NCBI RefSeq assembly: GCF_900637545.1
Contig: NZ_LR134376.1
Location: 949,001-1,013,000, forward strand
Direction: 5' to 3'
From: Aeromonas encheleia
GTDB lineage: Bacteria > Pseudomonadota > Gammaproteobacteria > Enterobacterales > Aeromonadaceae
DNA length: 64,000 nt
Part shown: positions 23,820 through 30,928 of the stretch, in pieces
Layout of the letters: each line of letters opens with the position of its first letter
How positions within the stretch are numbered: the stretch's first letter is position 1
The notes under the pieces: model-generated
Database searches by the model: none
Seen by the model: only the letters and a program-made list of their open reading frames with translations
What the model was told of the DNA's origin: nothing
Position numbers and translations under genes: made by a program

Positions 23820-24086
23820 ATGCGACCCAAGCCGCACGGAGCACGGCCATGAGGCGTCAGCTCTCCCGTCTGAGTCGGTCATGATGCTGCTCTCCCTCCT
23901 GAATCGGGGGCGGCCGTCATGATGCGGCTGCTCTCCCTGCTGGGTCGGGGGCGGCCATCATGATCCGGCTGCTCTCCCTGCTGAATCGGGGGCGGCCGTC
24001 ATGATCCGGCTGCTCTCCCTGCTGGGTCGGGGGTGGCCATCATGATCCGGCTGCTCTCCCTGCTGAATCGGGGGCGGCCATCATGA
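23820..24086 (+). other. Chain of seven overlapping micro-ORFs
   Basis: Seven short frames run head to tail, each TGA overlapping the next ATG as ATGA: 23820-23852 (10 residues), 23849-23884 (11), 23881-23922 (13), 23919-23963, 23960-24004, 24001-24045 and 24042-24086 (14 each). The last overlaps the ATG of the membrane-protein gene at 24083. The typical peptide is MIRLLSLLNRGRPS, and its first half copies the start of that gene (MMRLLSLL). GGGGGCGG before each ATG could act as a weak ribosome site. Terminating-reinitiating ribosomes could pass along the chain. Confidence 0.75.
23881..24082 (+). repeat. 41-base tandem repeats upstream of the COG4648-like gene
   Basis: Four exact-length 41-base units begin at 23919, 23960, 24001 and 24042, with a 38-base unit at 23881 and a more degenerate one before it. 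Units alternate AAT and GGT at one codon (AAT, GGT, AAT, GGT, AAT), which suggests amplification as an 82-base pair. Each begins ATGATSCGGCTGCTCTCC, like the gene start at 24083. Confidence 0.92.
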
Positions 24087-24649
24087 TGCGACTGCTCTCC
24101 CTGCTGGCGGGCGGCCTGCTGCTGCTCTATCCCCTCGCCGTGTACTGGGGGCTGACCCATTGGGGCGGCTCCGCCCTGCTCGTCATCCTGCTGGTGACCT
24201 TCGCCCTGCGGCTGTTGCCCGGGGTTGCCCCGGTGCGCGAGTGGTTGCTGCTCGGCCGTCTGCTCGCCTGTGTTGGCCTGCTGCTGACGGGGCTCAGCGC
24301 CCTCTTCTCGGCCCAGCACTGGCTGCTCTACTACCCCCTCGTCGTCTCCCTGGCGCTGCTCGGCCTGTTTGGCTGGAGCCTGAACCAGCCCATGACGCTG
24401 GTGGAGCGGCTCGCCCGCCTGACCGATCCCGACCTGCCCCCGGCCGGGGTGCGCTACACCCGCACCGTGACCCGGGTCTGGTGCGGTTTCTTCGTGCTCA
24501 ATGGCACGCTAGCCGCCGCCACCATCTGGCACGGGGATCTCGCCCTCTGGGGCCTCTACAACGGCCTGATCAGCTATCTGCTGATGGGCTTGCTGATGGG
24601 GGCCGAGTATCTGGTGCGCCTGCGGGTCAAGCGGAGCTTTGCCTCATGA
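24083..24649 (+). CDS. COG4648-type inner-membrane protein of the APE cluster
   Basis: A 188-residue protein with about five hydrophobic segments (residues 5-25, 29-47, 56-75, 78-100, 140-180), ending in a basic tail LVRLRVKRSF. I recognise it as the conserved small membrane protein that stands between the ACPs and the ligase in APE operons; its function is not known. The ATG overlaps the stop of the last micro-ORF. Its own stop overlaps the ligase ATG (ATGA at 24646). Confidence 0.75.
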   Translation: MMRLLSLLAGGLLLLYPLAVYWGLTHWGGSALLVILLVTFALRLLPGVAPVREWLLLGRLLACVGLLLTGLSALFSAQHWLLYYPLVVSLALLGLFGWSLNQPMTLVERLARLTDPDLPPAGVRYTRTVTRVWCGFFVLNGTLAAATIWHGDLALWGLYNGLISYLLMGLLMGAEYLVRLRVKRSFAS

Positions 24650-26445
24650 GGGGGCCGATCAGCTTGCTCGCCGCCATCTGGGGGCGGGGGGACGAGGAGC
24701 CGGTGGCATTCGGCCCCCAGGGGGATTGCCGCTTCGGCACCCTGCGCCTTGACAGCGAGGCACTGGCTGCCCGATTGGCGAGCCTGCCCGCCCGGCGCTG
24801 GGCGCTCTGTTTCGACGACAGCCTGCTGTTTGCCCAGGCGCTGCTGGCCTGTGCCCTGACGGGGCGCGAGGTGGTGCTGCCAGGGCATCAGCGTCCGGCC
24901 GCCCTGGCCGAACTGCAGGACCACTTCGATGGGGTGCTGACCGATAGCCAGCAATTGGGGGAGGGGATCGCGGGCCCCTGGCTGCGGCTGCCGCTGTCCG
25001 GTGTGACCGTCTCTGAGGGCGCGCAGCCCTCTCGCTGGCCGGCCCCCACATCCCTGCAATTGACCCTGTTTACCTCGGGCTCCACCGGCGCCCCCAAGGC
25101 GATCCCCAAGGCCTGGCACCAGCTCGAGGCCGAGCTGCGGGTCTTGATCGAACTCTGGGGCGAACGGCTCGGCGGCGCCCGCCTGCTGGCGAGCGTCAGC
25201 CATCAGCACATCTACGGCCTGCTGTTTCGCATCCTGCTGCCCCTGGTGCTGAGGGTGCCCTTCGCCCGCACCCTGACGCTCTATCCGGAGCAACTGCTTG
25301 ATCGGCCGGGCAAATGGGGGCTGATCGCCTCCCCGGCCTTCCTCAGCCGGCTCGATCCCGGCCTCGGGGCGAGGGGCTGCTGCCTCATCGTCTCCTCTGG
25401 CGGCCCCCTGGCCCCGGCGGATGCGGCCAAGGCCCGCGAGCTGCTCGGCCAACTGCCGGTGGAGATCTTCGGCAGCAGCGAGACCGGCGGCATCGCCTGG
25501 CGCCAGAGTCCGGTGCCGGACACCCCCTGGCGGCCCATGCCGGGTGTCAGGGTCGAGCTGGCGGACGAGGATGGCCTGCTGCTGCACTCCCCCTTCCTGC
25601 CCGATGACGAGCCGCTGCTCTGCGCCGATCGCATCCGGCTGACCGACAGTGGTTTTCATCTGCTGGGGCGAGGGGATCGGCTGGTGAAGATCGAGGAGAA
25701 ACGCATCTCCCTCGATGAGGTCGAGAGCCGGCTCATGGTGCTGCCCTGGGTGGCGGCGGCGGCCGTGCTGCCGCTGACGGTAGGGAGCCGGCAGCTGCTC
25801 GGCGCCGTGCTGGTGTTGACGCCAGAGGGCCAGGCCCGGTGGCAGGCGCTGGGGCCGGGCCGCTTTCTCATCGCCCTGCGCGAGGGGCTCAGACCCTGGC
25901 TCGAGCCGGTGGCGCTGCCGCGTCGGGTGCGTATCCAGCCGGCCCTGCCCCTCAACAGCCAGGGCAAGCGGCCCTGGGCCGAGCTGAAGGCGCTGTTTGA
26001 CGAGGCGCCAGCTGATGTACAAAACACGGACTCGCAACAGGCCGAGGCCGACTCGCCACAGAAGGAGAAGATGGATCGACAGGGATCCGTCCCCATGCAG
26101 ATAAGCGGGCTACCCACCCTGCTCGAGCAACGCTGGCTGGACGGCGCCCTGGTGCTGCGTCTGCGGCTGGAGCCGGACTTGCCCTGGTTTGCCGGCCACT
26201 TTCCCGGCGCCCCCCTGCTGCCCGGGGTGACCCAGGTGCACTGGGCCATGCACTATGGCCGCGCGCTGCTCGGCCTGACCGGCGCCTTCGGCGGCATGAG
26301 CCAGCTCAAGTTTCAGCGCCCCTTGCGCCCGGATCAGGAGTGCGAGCTGCACCTGACTTGGCAGGCAGACAAGGAGCAACTGCTGTTCAGCTACCGGCTC
26401 GGGGATGAGCATGCCAGCAGCGGTCGGGTGCGGCTATGTCCCTGA
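24646..26445 (+). CDS. apeH: Aryl-acid ligase fused to hotdog dehydratase (ApeH-ApeI)
   Basis: A 599-residue two-domain protein. Residues 1-450 are an AMP-forming acyl ligase: LFTSGSTGAPKAIPK near 139, FGSSETGGIAW near 278, and LGRGDRLVKIEEKRISLDEVE near 338. It would activate the aryl starter acid onto the ACP. Residues ~487-599 are a hotdog dehydratase: WFAGHFPGAPLLPGVTQVHW near 520, with the catalytic His. In other APE operons these are separate genes apeH and apeI. The linker (~455-485) is Gln/Asp-rich with a small repeat (DSQQAEA-DSPQKEK). No frameshift is needed for the fusion. The start overlaps the previous stop. Confidence 0.85.
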   Translation: MRGPISLLAAIWGRGDEEPVAFGPQGDCRFGTLRLDSEALAARLASLPARRWALCFDDSLLFAQALLACALTGREVVLPGHQRPAALAELQDHFDGVLTDSQQLGEGIAGPWLRLPLSGVTVSEGAQPSRWPAPTSLQLTLFTSGSTGAPKAIPKAWHQLEAELRVLIELWGERLGGARLLASVSHQHIYGLLFRILLPLVLRVPFARTLTLYPEQLLDRPGKWGLIASPAFLSRLDPGLGARGCCLIVSSGGPLAPADAAKARELLGQLPVEIFGSSETGGIAWRQSPVPDTPWRPMPGVRVELADEDGLLLHSPFLPDDEPLLCADRIRLTDSGFHLLGRGDRLVKIEEKRISLDEVESRLMVLPWVAAAAVLPLTVGSRQLLGAVLVLTPEGQARWQALGPGRFLIALREGLRPWLEPVALPRRVRIQPALPLNSQGKRPWAELKALFDEAPADVQNTDSQQAEADSPQKEKMDRQGSVPMQISGLPTLLEQRWLDGALVLRLRLEPDLPWFAGHFPGAPLLPGVTQVHWAMHYGRALLGLTGAFGGMSQLKFQRPLRPDQECELHLTWQADKEQLLFSYRLGDEHASSGRVRLCP

Positions 26446-28202
26446 ATCCCTGCCTCCTCATTCCCTGCTACAACCATGCGGCCCCCCTGGCCGGGGTGCT
26501 GGCCAGGCTGAAACCCCTGGGGCTGCCCTGCCTGCTGATCGATGACGGCAGCGAGCCCGTCGCGGCGGCGGCCCTCGACGCCCTGGCAAAGGAGCATGGG
26601 GATTGGCTCAGCCTGCTGCGCCACCCCGAAAACCTCGGCAAGGGGGCCGCCGTGATGACCGGGCTCAGGGCCGCACTGGCGCGCGGCTTCAGCCATGGGG
26701 TGCAGATAGACGCGGACGGCCAGCACGAGCTGTCCGACGTGCCTCGCCTGCTGGCGGAGGCGGCGGCTCACCCGGCTGCCCTGGTGTCGGGTCGCCCCCT
26801 CTATGACGACTCTGTGCCCAAGGGGCGCCTCTATGGCCGCTATGTCACCCATGTCTGGGTCTGGATAGAGACCCTATCCTTCGCCATCGAAGACAGCATG
26901 TGCGGCTTTCGGGTCTACCCCTTGGCGGCGAGCTGCGCCCTGTTTGACGAGGTGCGCCTCGGCCGGCGGATGGACTTCGACACCGAGGTGATGGTGCGCC
27001 TCCATTGGCGCGGGGTGCCGGTGCGCTTCGTGCCGACCCGGGTCATCTATCCCCAGGACGGCAGCTCCCACTTCCGGCTCTGGCGAGACAACCTGGCCAT
27101 CTCCTGGATGCACACCCGGCTGGTGTGCCGCCTGCTCTGGGAGCTCGGCGGCAAGCTGCTCGGCTTACCGGCCCGGCTCTGGCAACAGGGCAAGAAGGTG
27201 CGCTGGTCAGGTAGCCCAGACAGGGAGGGATCCCCCCCGCAAGGGGAGGGCTGGCTGGCCTGGGGCAAGCGTCACTGGTCACGCACCCCCGAGCGGGGCT
27301 CCTGGCTCGGCATGCAGATCATGCTGGCCAGCTATCGGCTGCTCGGTCGGGGCGGCTTCAAGGCGCTGCTCTACCCCGTCATCGGCTACTTCTGGCTGAC
27401 CGGGCGCCGCCAGCGGGCGGCCTCGGAGCAGTATCTGGCCCGGCTCAAGGCGTTTGCGGCGGCCAATGACATTCCACTGCCCGCGGGACCGAGATCCAGC
27501 TTTCGCCACTTCCTGCGCTTTGGTGAGGCGGCGCTGGACAAGCTGGCGGGCTGGCGCGGCGACATCCCCCCGGATCAGGTCGAGCTGGTGGGGCGCGAGC
27601 ATTATGAGGCGGCGCTCGCCTCGGGCCGCGGCCTGCTGCTGCTCGGCTCCCACCTCGGGGATCTCGAGCTGTGCCGGGCGCTCGGTACCCGGGACGGCCA
27701 GGTGCGCATCAATGCCCTGGTGTTCACCCGCCACGCGGCGCGTTTCAACGCCCTGCTCAAGCAGATCAACCCGGGCGCCAGCCTCAATCTCATCCAGGTG
27801 CAGGAGATGGGGGCCGATACCGCCATCCTGCTCAAGGAGAAGATAGAGGCGGGGGAGTGGGTGGTGATCGTCGGGGATCGCACCTCGGTGACGCGGGAGA
27901 AGCGGGTAGTCTGGGCCGATTTTCTCGGCCAGCCGGCCCCCTTTCCCCTCGGCCCCTTCGCCCTGGCCAGCGTCTTGGCCTGCCCCGTCTACCTGATGTT
28001 CGGCCTCAAGGAACGGGGGCGTTTTCGCGTCCATTTCGAGCCCTTCGCCGAGCGCCTGCTGCTGCCCCGTGCACAGCGGGAGGCGGCCCTGCGCCACTGG
28101 GTGCAGGCCTATGCCGACCGCCTGCAGCACCACTGCCTGCAGGCGCCGCTGGACTGGTTCAACTTCTTCGATTTCTGGCAGCTGACTCATGATGAACCCT
28201 GA
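26436..28202 (+). CDS. Glycosyltransferase 2 fused to LpxL-like acyltransferase (APE cluster)
   Basis: A 588-residue membrane-associated protein. Residues 1-230 are a GT2 domain: IPCYNHAAPLAGVL near 9, QIDADGQHELSDVP near 90 (DxD-like), and DFDTEVMVRLHWRG near 180. Residues ~285-580 are a lysophospholipid-type acyltransferase (HtrB/LpxL-like) with GSHLGDLELCRAL near 406 and VGDRTSVTREKRVVWADFLG near 480. This two-domain arrangement is typical of APE operons, where it is thought to link the polyene to its lipid/sugar anchor. It overlaps both neighbouring genes by about ten bases. Confidence 0.85.
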   Translation: MSLNPCLLIPCYNHAAPLAGVLARLKPLGLPCLLIDDGSEPVAAAALDALAKEHGDWLSLLRHPENLGKGAAVMTGLRAALARGFSHGVQIDADGQHELSDVPRLLAEAAAHPAALVSGRPLYDDSVPKGRLYGRYVTHVWVWIETLSFAIEDSMCGFRVYPLAASCALFDEVRLGRRMDFDTEVMVRLHWRGVPVRFVPTRVIYPQDGSSHFRLWRDNLAISWMHTRLVCRLLWELGGKLLGLPARLWQQGKKVRWSGSPDREGSPPQGEGWLAWGKRHWSRTPERGSWLGMQIMLASYRLLGRGGFKALLYPVIGYFWLTGRRQRAASEQYLARLKAFAAANDIPLPAGPRSSFRHFLRFGEAALDKLAGWRGDIPPDQVELVGREHYEAALASGRGLLLLGSHLGDLELCRALGTRDGQVRINALVFTRHAARFNALLKQINPGASLNLIQVQEMGADTAILLKEKIEAGEWVVIVGDRTSVTREKRVVWADFLGQPAPFPLGPFALASVLACPVYLMFGLKERGRFRVHFEPFAERLLLPRAQREAALRHWVQAYADRLQHHCLQAPLDWFNFFDFWQLTHDEP

Positions 28203-29781
28203 TCTCCCCCCCTCCCAGCAGGCCGATGAGGCCCTGGTCACCTTTGGCGCAGGCCGGCTCACCATAGAGCAGGTGGTGGCCCTGGCCGAGGGGCGTGCCA
28301 AGCCGGTGCTCAACCCGGATCCCGCCTTTATGGCCCGCATCCAGCGCGGTGCCGACTTCCTCGACCGGCTGCTGGCGGAGGAGGGGGTCATCTACGGGGT
28401 GACCACCGGCTATGGCGACTCGGTGACCCGGGCCGTGCCGCCGGCCCTGGTGGCCGAGCTGCCCCTGCACCTGACCCGCTTCCATGGCTGCGGCCTGGGG
28501 GAGGATCTCGATGTGCCGGCCGGGCGCGCCGTGCTGGCGACCCGGCTCTGCTCCCTGGCCCAGGGGGTCTCCGGGGTCAGCCCGGCCCTGCTGGAGCGGC
28601 TCTGCTGGTTGCTGGAGCAGGATCTAATCCCGCGCATCCCCGAGGAAGGGTCGGTCGGCGCCAGCGGCGATCTCACCCCGCTCTCCTATGTGGCCGCCGT
28701 GCTGGTGGGGGAGCGGGAGCTCTATCGGGACGGTCAGCTGGCGAGCACCGCCGAGGTCTATCAGGCCCTGGGTGTCAGCCCCCTGACGTTGAGACCCAAG
28801 GAGGGGCTGGCGCTGATGAACGGCACCTCTGTGATGACGGCGCTCGCCTGCCTGGCCTACGTCCGCACCGACTACCTGATGCGGCTGGCGACCCGGATCA
28901 CCGCCCTGGTCAGCGTCGCCATGGCCGGCAATGCCTTCCACTTCGACGAGCGGCTGTTCGCCGCCAAGCCGCACCCCGGTATGCAGGGCATCGCCGCCTG
29001 GCTGCGCGCCGATCTGCAGAGCGGGGAATTGCCGCGCCACAGCGACCGGCTGCAGGACAGATATTCCCTGCGCTGCGCCCCCCACGTCATCGGCGTGGTG
29101 GCCGACAGCCTGCCCTGGTGGCGCCAGCTCATCGAGAACGAGCTCAACAGCGCCAACGACAACCCGCTCATCGATGGTGAAGGCGAACATGTGATGCATG
29201 GCGGCCACTTCTATGGCGGCCACATCGCCATGGCCATGGACAGCATGAAGACGGCGGTGGCGAACCTGGCGGATCTGCTCGATCGCCAGCTGGCGCAGCT
29301 GGTGGACACCAAGTTCAACGGCGGCCTGCCGAGCAACCTCTCCGGCGCCAGCGGCGAGCGGCGCATGATCAATCACGGCTTCAAGGCGGTGCAGATCGGG
29401 GTCTCCGCCTGGACCGCAGAGGCGCTCAAGCTGACCATGCCCGCCAGCGTCTTCTCCCGCTCCACCGAGTGCCACAACCAGGACAAGGTGAGCATGGGCA
29501 CCATAGCGGCGCGGGATGCCCTGCGGGTGCTGACCCTCAGCGAGCAAGTCGGCGCCGCCTGCCTGCTGGCGGCGGTGCAGGGGGTCGAGCTGCGCCTTGG
29601 CGTGCAGCAACGCAGCCTGGAGGAATTGAGCCAGCCGTTGCAAGGGATGGTGCTGGCGGTGCGCGTCCATCATCCGGCGCTGGTGGAGGACAGGGCGCTG
29701 GAGCAGGAGCTCAGGGCGCTGATCGCCCGACTGCAAGGACGTCACTATGAGTTGTATGGGGAGGATAAAGATGCAGAGTGA
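28189..29781 (+). CDS. Aromatic amino acid ammonia-lyase (HAL/PAL/TAL family)
   Basis: A 530-residue enzyme carrying the self-forming MIO triad in SVGASGDLTPLSYVAA near residue 156, plus VTTGYGDS near 70 and NSANDNPLIDG near 318. It lies inside the APE operon, not in a hut operon. At the substrate-selectivity position it has LTRFHGCGLG: His, as in tyrosine ammonia-lyases, rather than the histidase pattern. It may therefore make a 4-coumarate-type precursor of the aryl starter; this is inferred from motif and context. The ATG at 28189 overlaps the previous gene. Its end adjoins the thioesterase echo. Confidence 0.85.
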   Translation: MMNPDLPPSQQADEALVTFGAGRLTIEQVVALAEGRAKPVLNPDPAFMARIQRGADFLDRLLAEEGVIYGVTTGYGDSVTRAVPPALVAELPLHLTRFHGCGLGEDLDVPAGRAVLATRLCSLAQGVSGVSPALLERLCWLLEQDLIPRIPEEGSVGASGDLTPLSYVAAVLVGERELYRDGQLASTAEVYQALGVSPLTLRPKEGLALMNGTSVMTALACLAYVRTDYLMRLATRITALVSVAMAGNAFHFDERLFAAKPHPGMQGIAAWLRADLQSGELPRHSDRLQDRYSLRCAPHVIGVVADSLPWWRQLIENELNSANDNPLIDGEGEHVMHGGHFYGGHIAMAMDSMKTAVANLADLLDRQLAQLVDTKFNGGLPSNLSGASGERRMINHGFKAVQIGVSAWTAEALKLTMPASVFSRSTECHNQDKVSMGTIAARDALRVLTLSEQVGAACLLAAVQGVELRLGVQQRSLEELSQPLQGMVLAVRVHHPALVEDRALEQELRALIARLQGRHYELYGEDKDAE

Positions 29782-29890
29782 ACCCTGGATGCTGAGTCAC
29801 AGCATCGAAATCGAAATCCCGTTTCATGATATCGACATGATGGCGGCGGATGTCTGGCACGGCCCGATGGAGAGCCTGTATGCAGCATGA
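29771..29890 (+). CDS. Short echo ORF copying the thioesterase N-terminus
   Basis: A 39-residue frame whose first 25 residues repeat those of the thioesterase at 29880: MQSEPWMLSHSIEIEIPF here against MQHEPWMLSHSIEIEIPF there, continuing HDIDMMA in both. It then diverges and stops at TGA 29888-29890, overlapping the start of the true gene. Of the codon differences in the shared part, four are synonymous (AGT/AGC, CAT/CAC, GAT/GAC, CAC/CAT) and one is clearly not (Ser/His). AGGATAAAG upstream is a possible ribosome site. Whether it is translated is unknown. Confidence 0.65.
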   Translation: MQSEPWMLSHSIEIEIPFHDIDMMAADVWHGPMESLYAA

Positions 29891-30305
29891 ACCCTGGATG
29901 CTGAGCCACAGCATCGAAATCGAAATCCCGTTTCACGACATCGACATGATGGCGGTGGCCTGGCATGGCCACTACGTGCGCTACATCGAGCTGGCCCGCT
30001 GCGCCCTGCTCGAGCGGATCGACTACAACTACCCCCAGATGGCGGCCTCCGGCTACCACTGGCCCGTGATCGACCTGCGGCTCAAGTACATGGCGCCGCT
30101 GCGCTTTGGCCAGAGGGTGCGGGTCGAGGCCAGATTCAGCGAGTACCAGAACCGGCTCAAGATCGAGTACCAGCTGTTCGATGCCATCAGCGGGGTGCGC
30201 ACCAGCAAGGGCTACAGCATCCAGGTGGCGGTGAACCAGGAGAGCGGCGAGATGTGTCTCGCCTCCCCAAGGATCTTGCTCGACAAGCTGGGAGTGAGTG
30301 AATGA
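29880..30305 (+). CDS. Acyl-CoA/ACP thioesterase, 4HBT family (APE cluster)
   Basis: A 141-residue hotdog thioesterase: IPFHDIDMMAVAWHGHYVRYIELAR near residue 16 with the conserved Asp and the WHGHY-type active-site segment, then DLRLKYMAPLRFGQRVRVEA near 62. It would release acyl or aryl intermediates from CoA or ACP; homologues occupy this place in APE operons. The ATG at 29880 has GGAG 7 bases upstream and overlaps the echo ORF. An in-frame ATG at 29850 would add a non-family N-terminus. It overlaps the LolA-like gene (ATGA). Confidence 0.87.
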   Translation: MQHEPWMLSHSIEIEIPFHDIDMMAVAWHGHYVRYIELARCALLERIDYNYPQMAASGYHWPVIDLRLKYMAPLRFGQRVRVEARFSEYQNRLKIEYQLFDAISGVRTSKGYSIQVAVNQESGEMCLASPRILLDKLGVSE

Positions 30306-30928
30306 GGCGGCTCTTGATGAAGGGAATGGGAGGCTGGCTCTGTGCCTGTCTGTGGCTGATGTTGCCGGGGGCGGTACTGGCCGAGCCCATGACCCAGGCC
30401 GAGGTGCGCGAGCTGCTGAGTGCGCAGCCGGCCCAACGAGCTCGCTTCGAGCAGGAGAAGCAGGTGGCCGGGCTGGCCCAGCCCCTGAAAGCCAGCGGCG
30501 AGCTGCTGCTGGCGCGTGGCCAGGGGCTCTGGTGGCATCAGTTGCAGCCCTTTGAGCTGGCGCTCAGTCTGACTGCTCAGCGCATGCGTCAGCAGGTTGG
30601 CCAGGGGCCTGTTCAGGTTATCGACAATCCCCAACTGCTCGAATTCAGCGGCATGCTGCTGGCCCTGTTCGGTTCGGATGAGCAGGCGCTGACCCGCTAT
30701 TTTTCCCTCGACTTCCAGTCCACCGAGCAGAGCTGGACCCTGGTGCTGACGCCGCTGGCGGCGCCACTGAACAAGGTATTTGCCAGTCTGACGTTAGGCG
30801 GTGGCAAGCAGCTGGATCGGCTCGTGATCGCCGATCGCCAGGGGGATGAGACCCGCATCCGCTTCTCTCACTGGCAGGCGGTGAGTCTCCCCCTCTCTGC
30901 CGAGGAGCAGGCCCATTTTGCCCCCTGA
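30302..30928 (+). CDS. LolA-like outer-membrane lipoprotein carrier (APE cluster)
   Basis: A 208-residue protein with a signal peptide (cleavage near GAVLAEP, residue ~28). The mature part resembles LolA-related proteins: ELLSAQPAQRARFEQEKQVAG near 37-57, then a beta-rich body ending with FSHWQAVSLPL. In APE operons it stands with an MMPL exporter and is thought to carry the lipid-linked polyene across the periplasm. The ATG overlaps the preceding stop, and its last 11 bases overlap the exporter frame. Confidence 0.85.
   Translation: MRRLLMKGMGGWLCACLWLMLPGAVLAEPMTQAEVRELLSAQPAQRARFEQEKQVAGLAQPLKASGELLLARGQGLWWHQLQPFELALSLTAQRMRQQVGQGPVQVIDNPQLLEFSGMLLALFGSDEQALTRYFSLDFQSTEQSWTLVLTPLAAPLNKVFASLTLGGGKQLDRLVIADRQGDETRIRFSHWQAVSLPLSAEEQAHFAP

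Noticed and set aside
23881-24082. Possible CRISPR-like array of regularly spaced repeats
   Set aside because: The 41-base units are contiguous with no unique spacers, and they copy the start of the next gene. It is a tandem repeat, not CRISPR.
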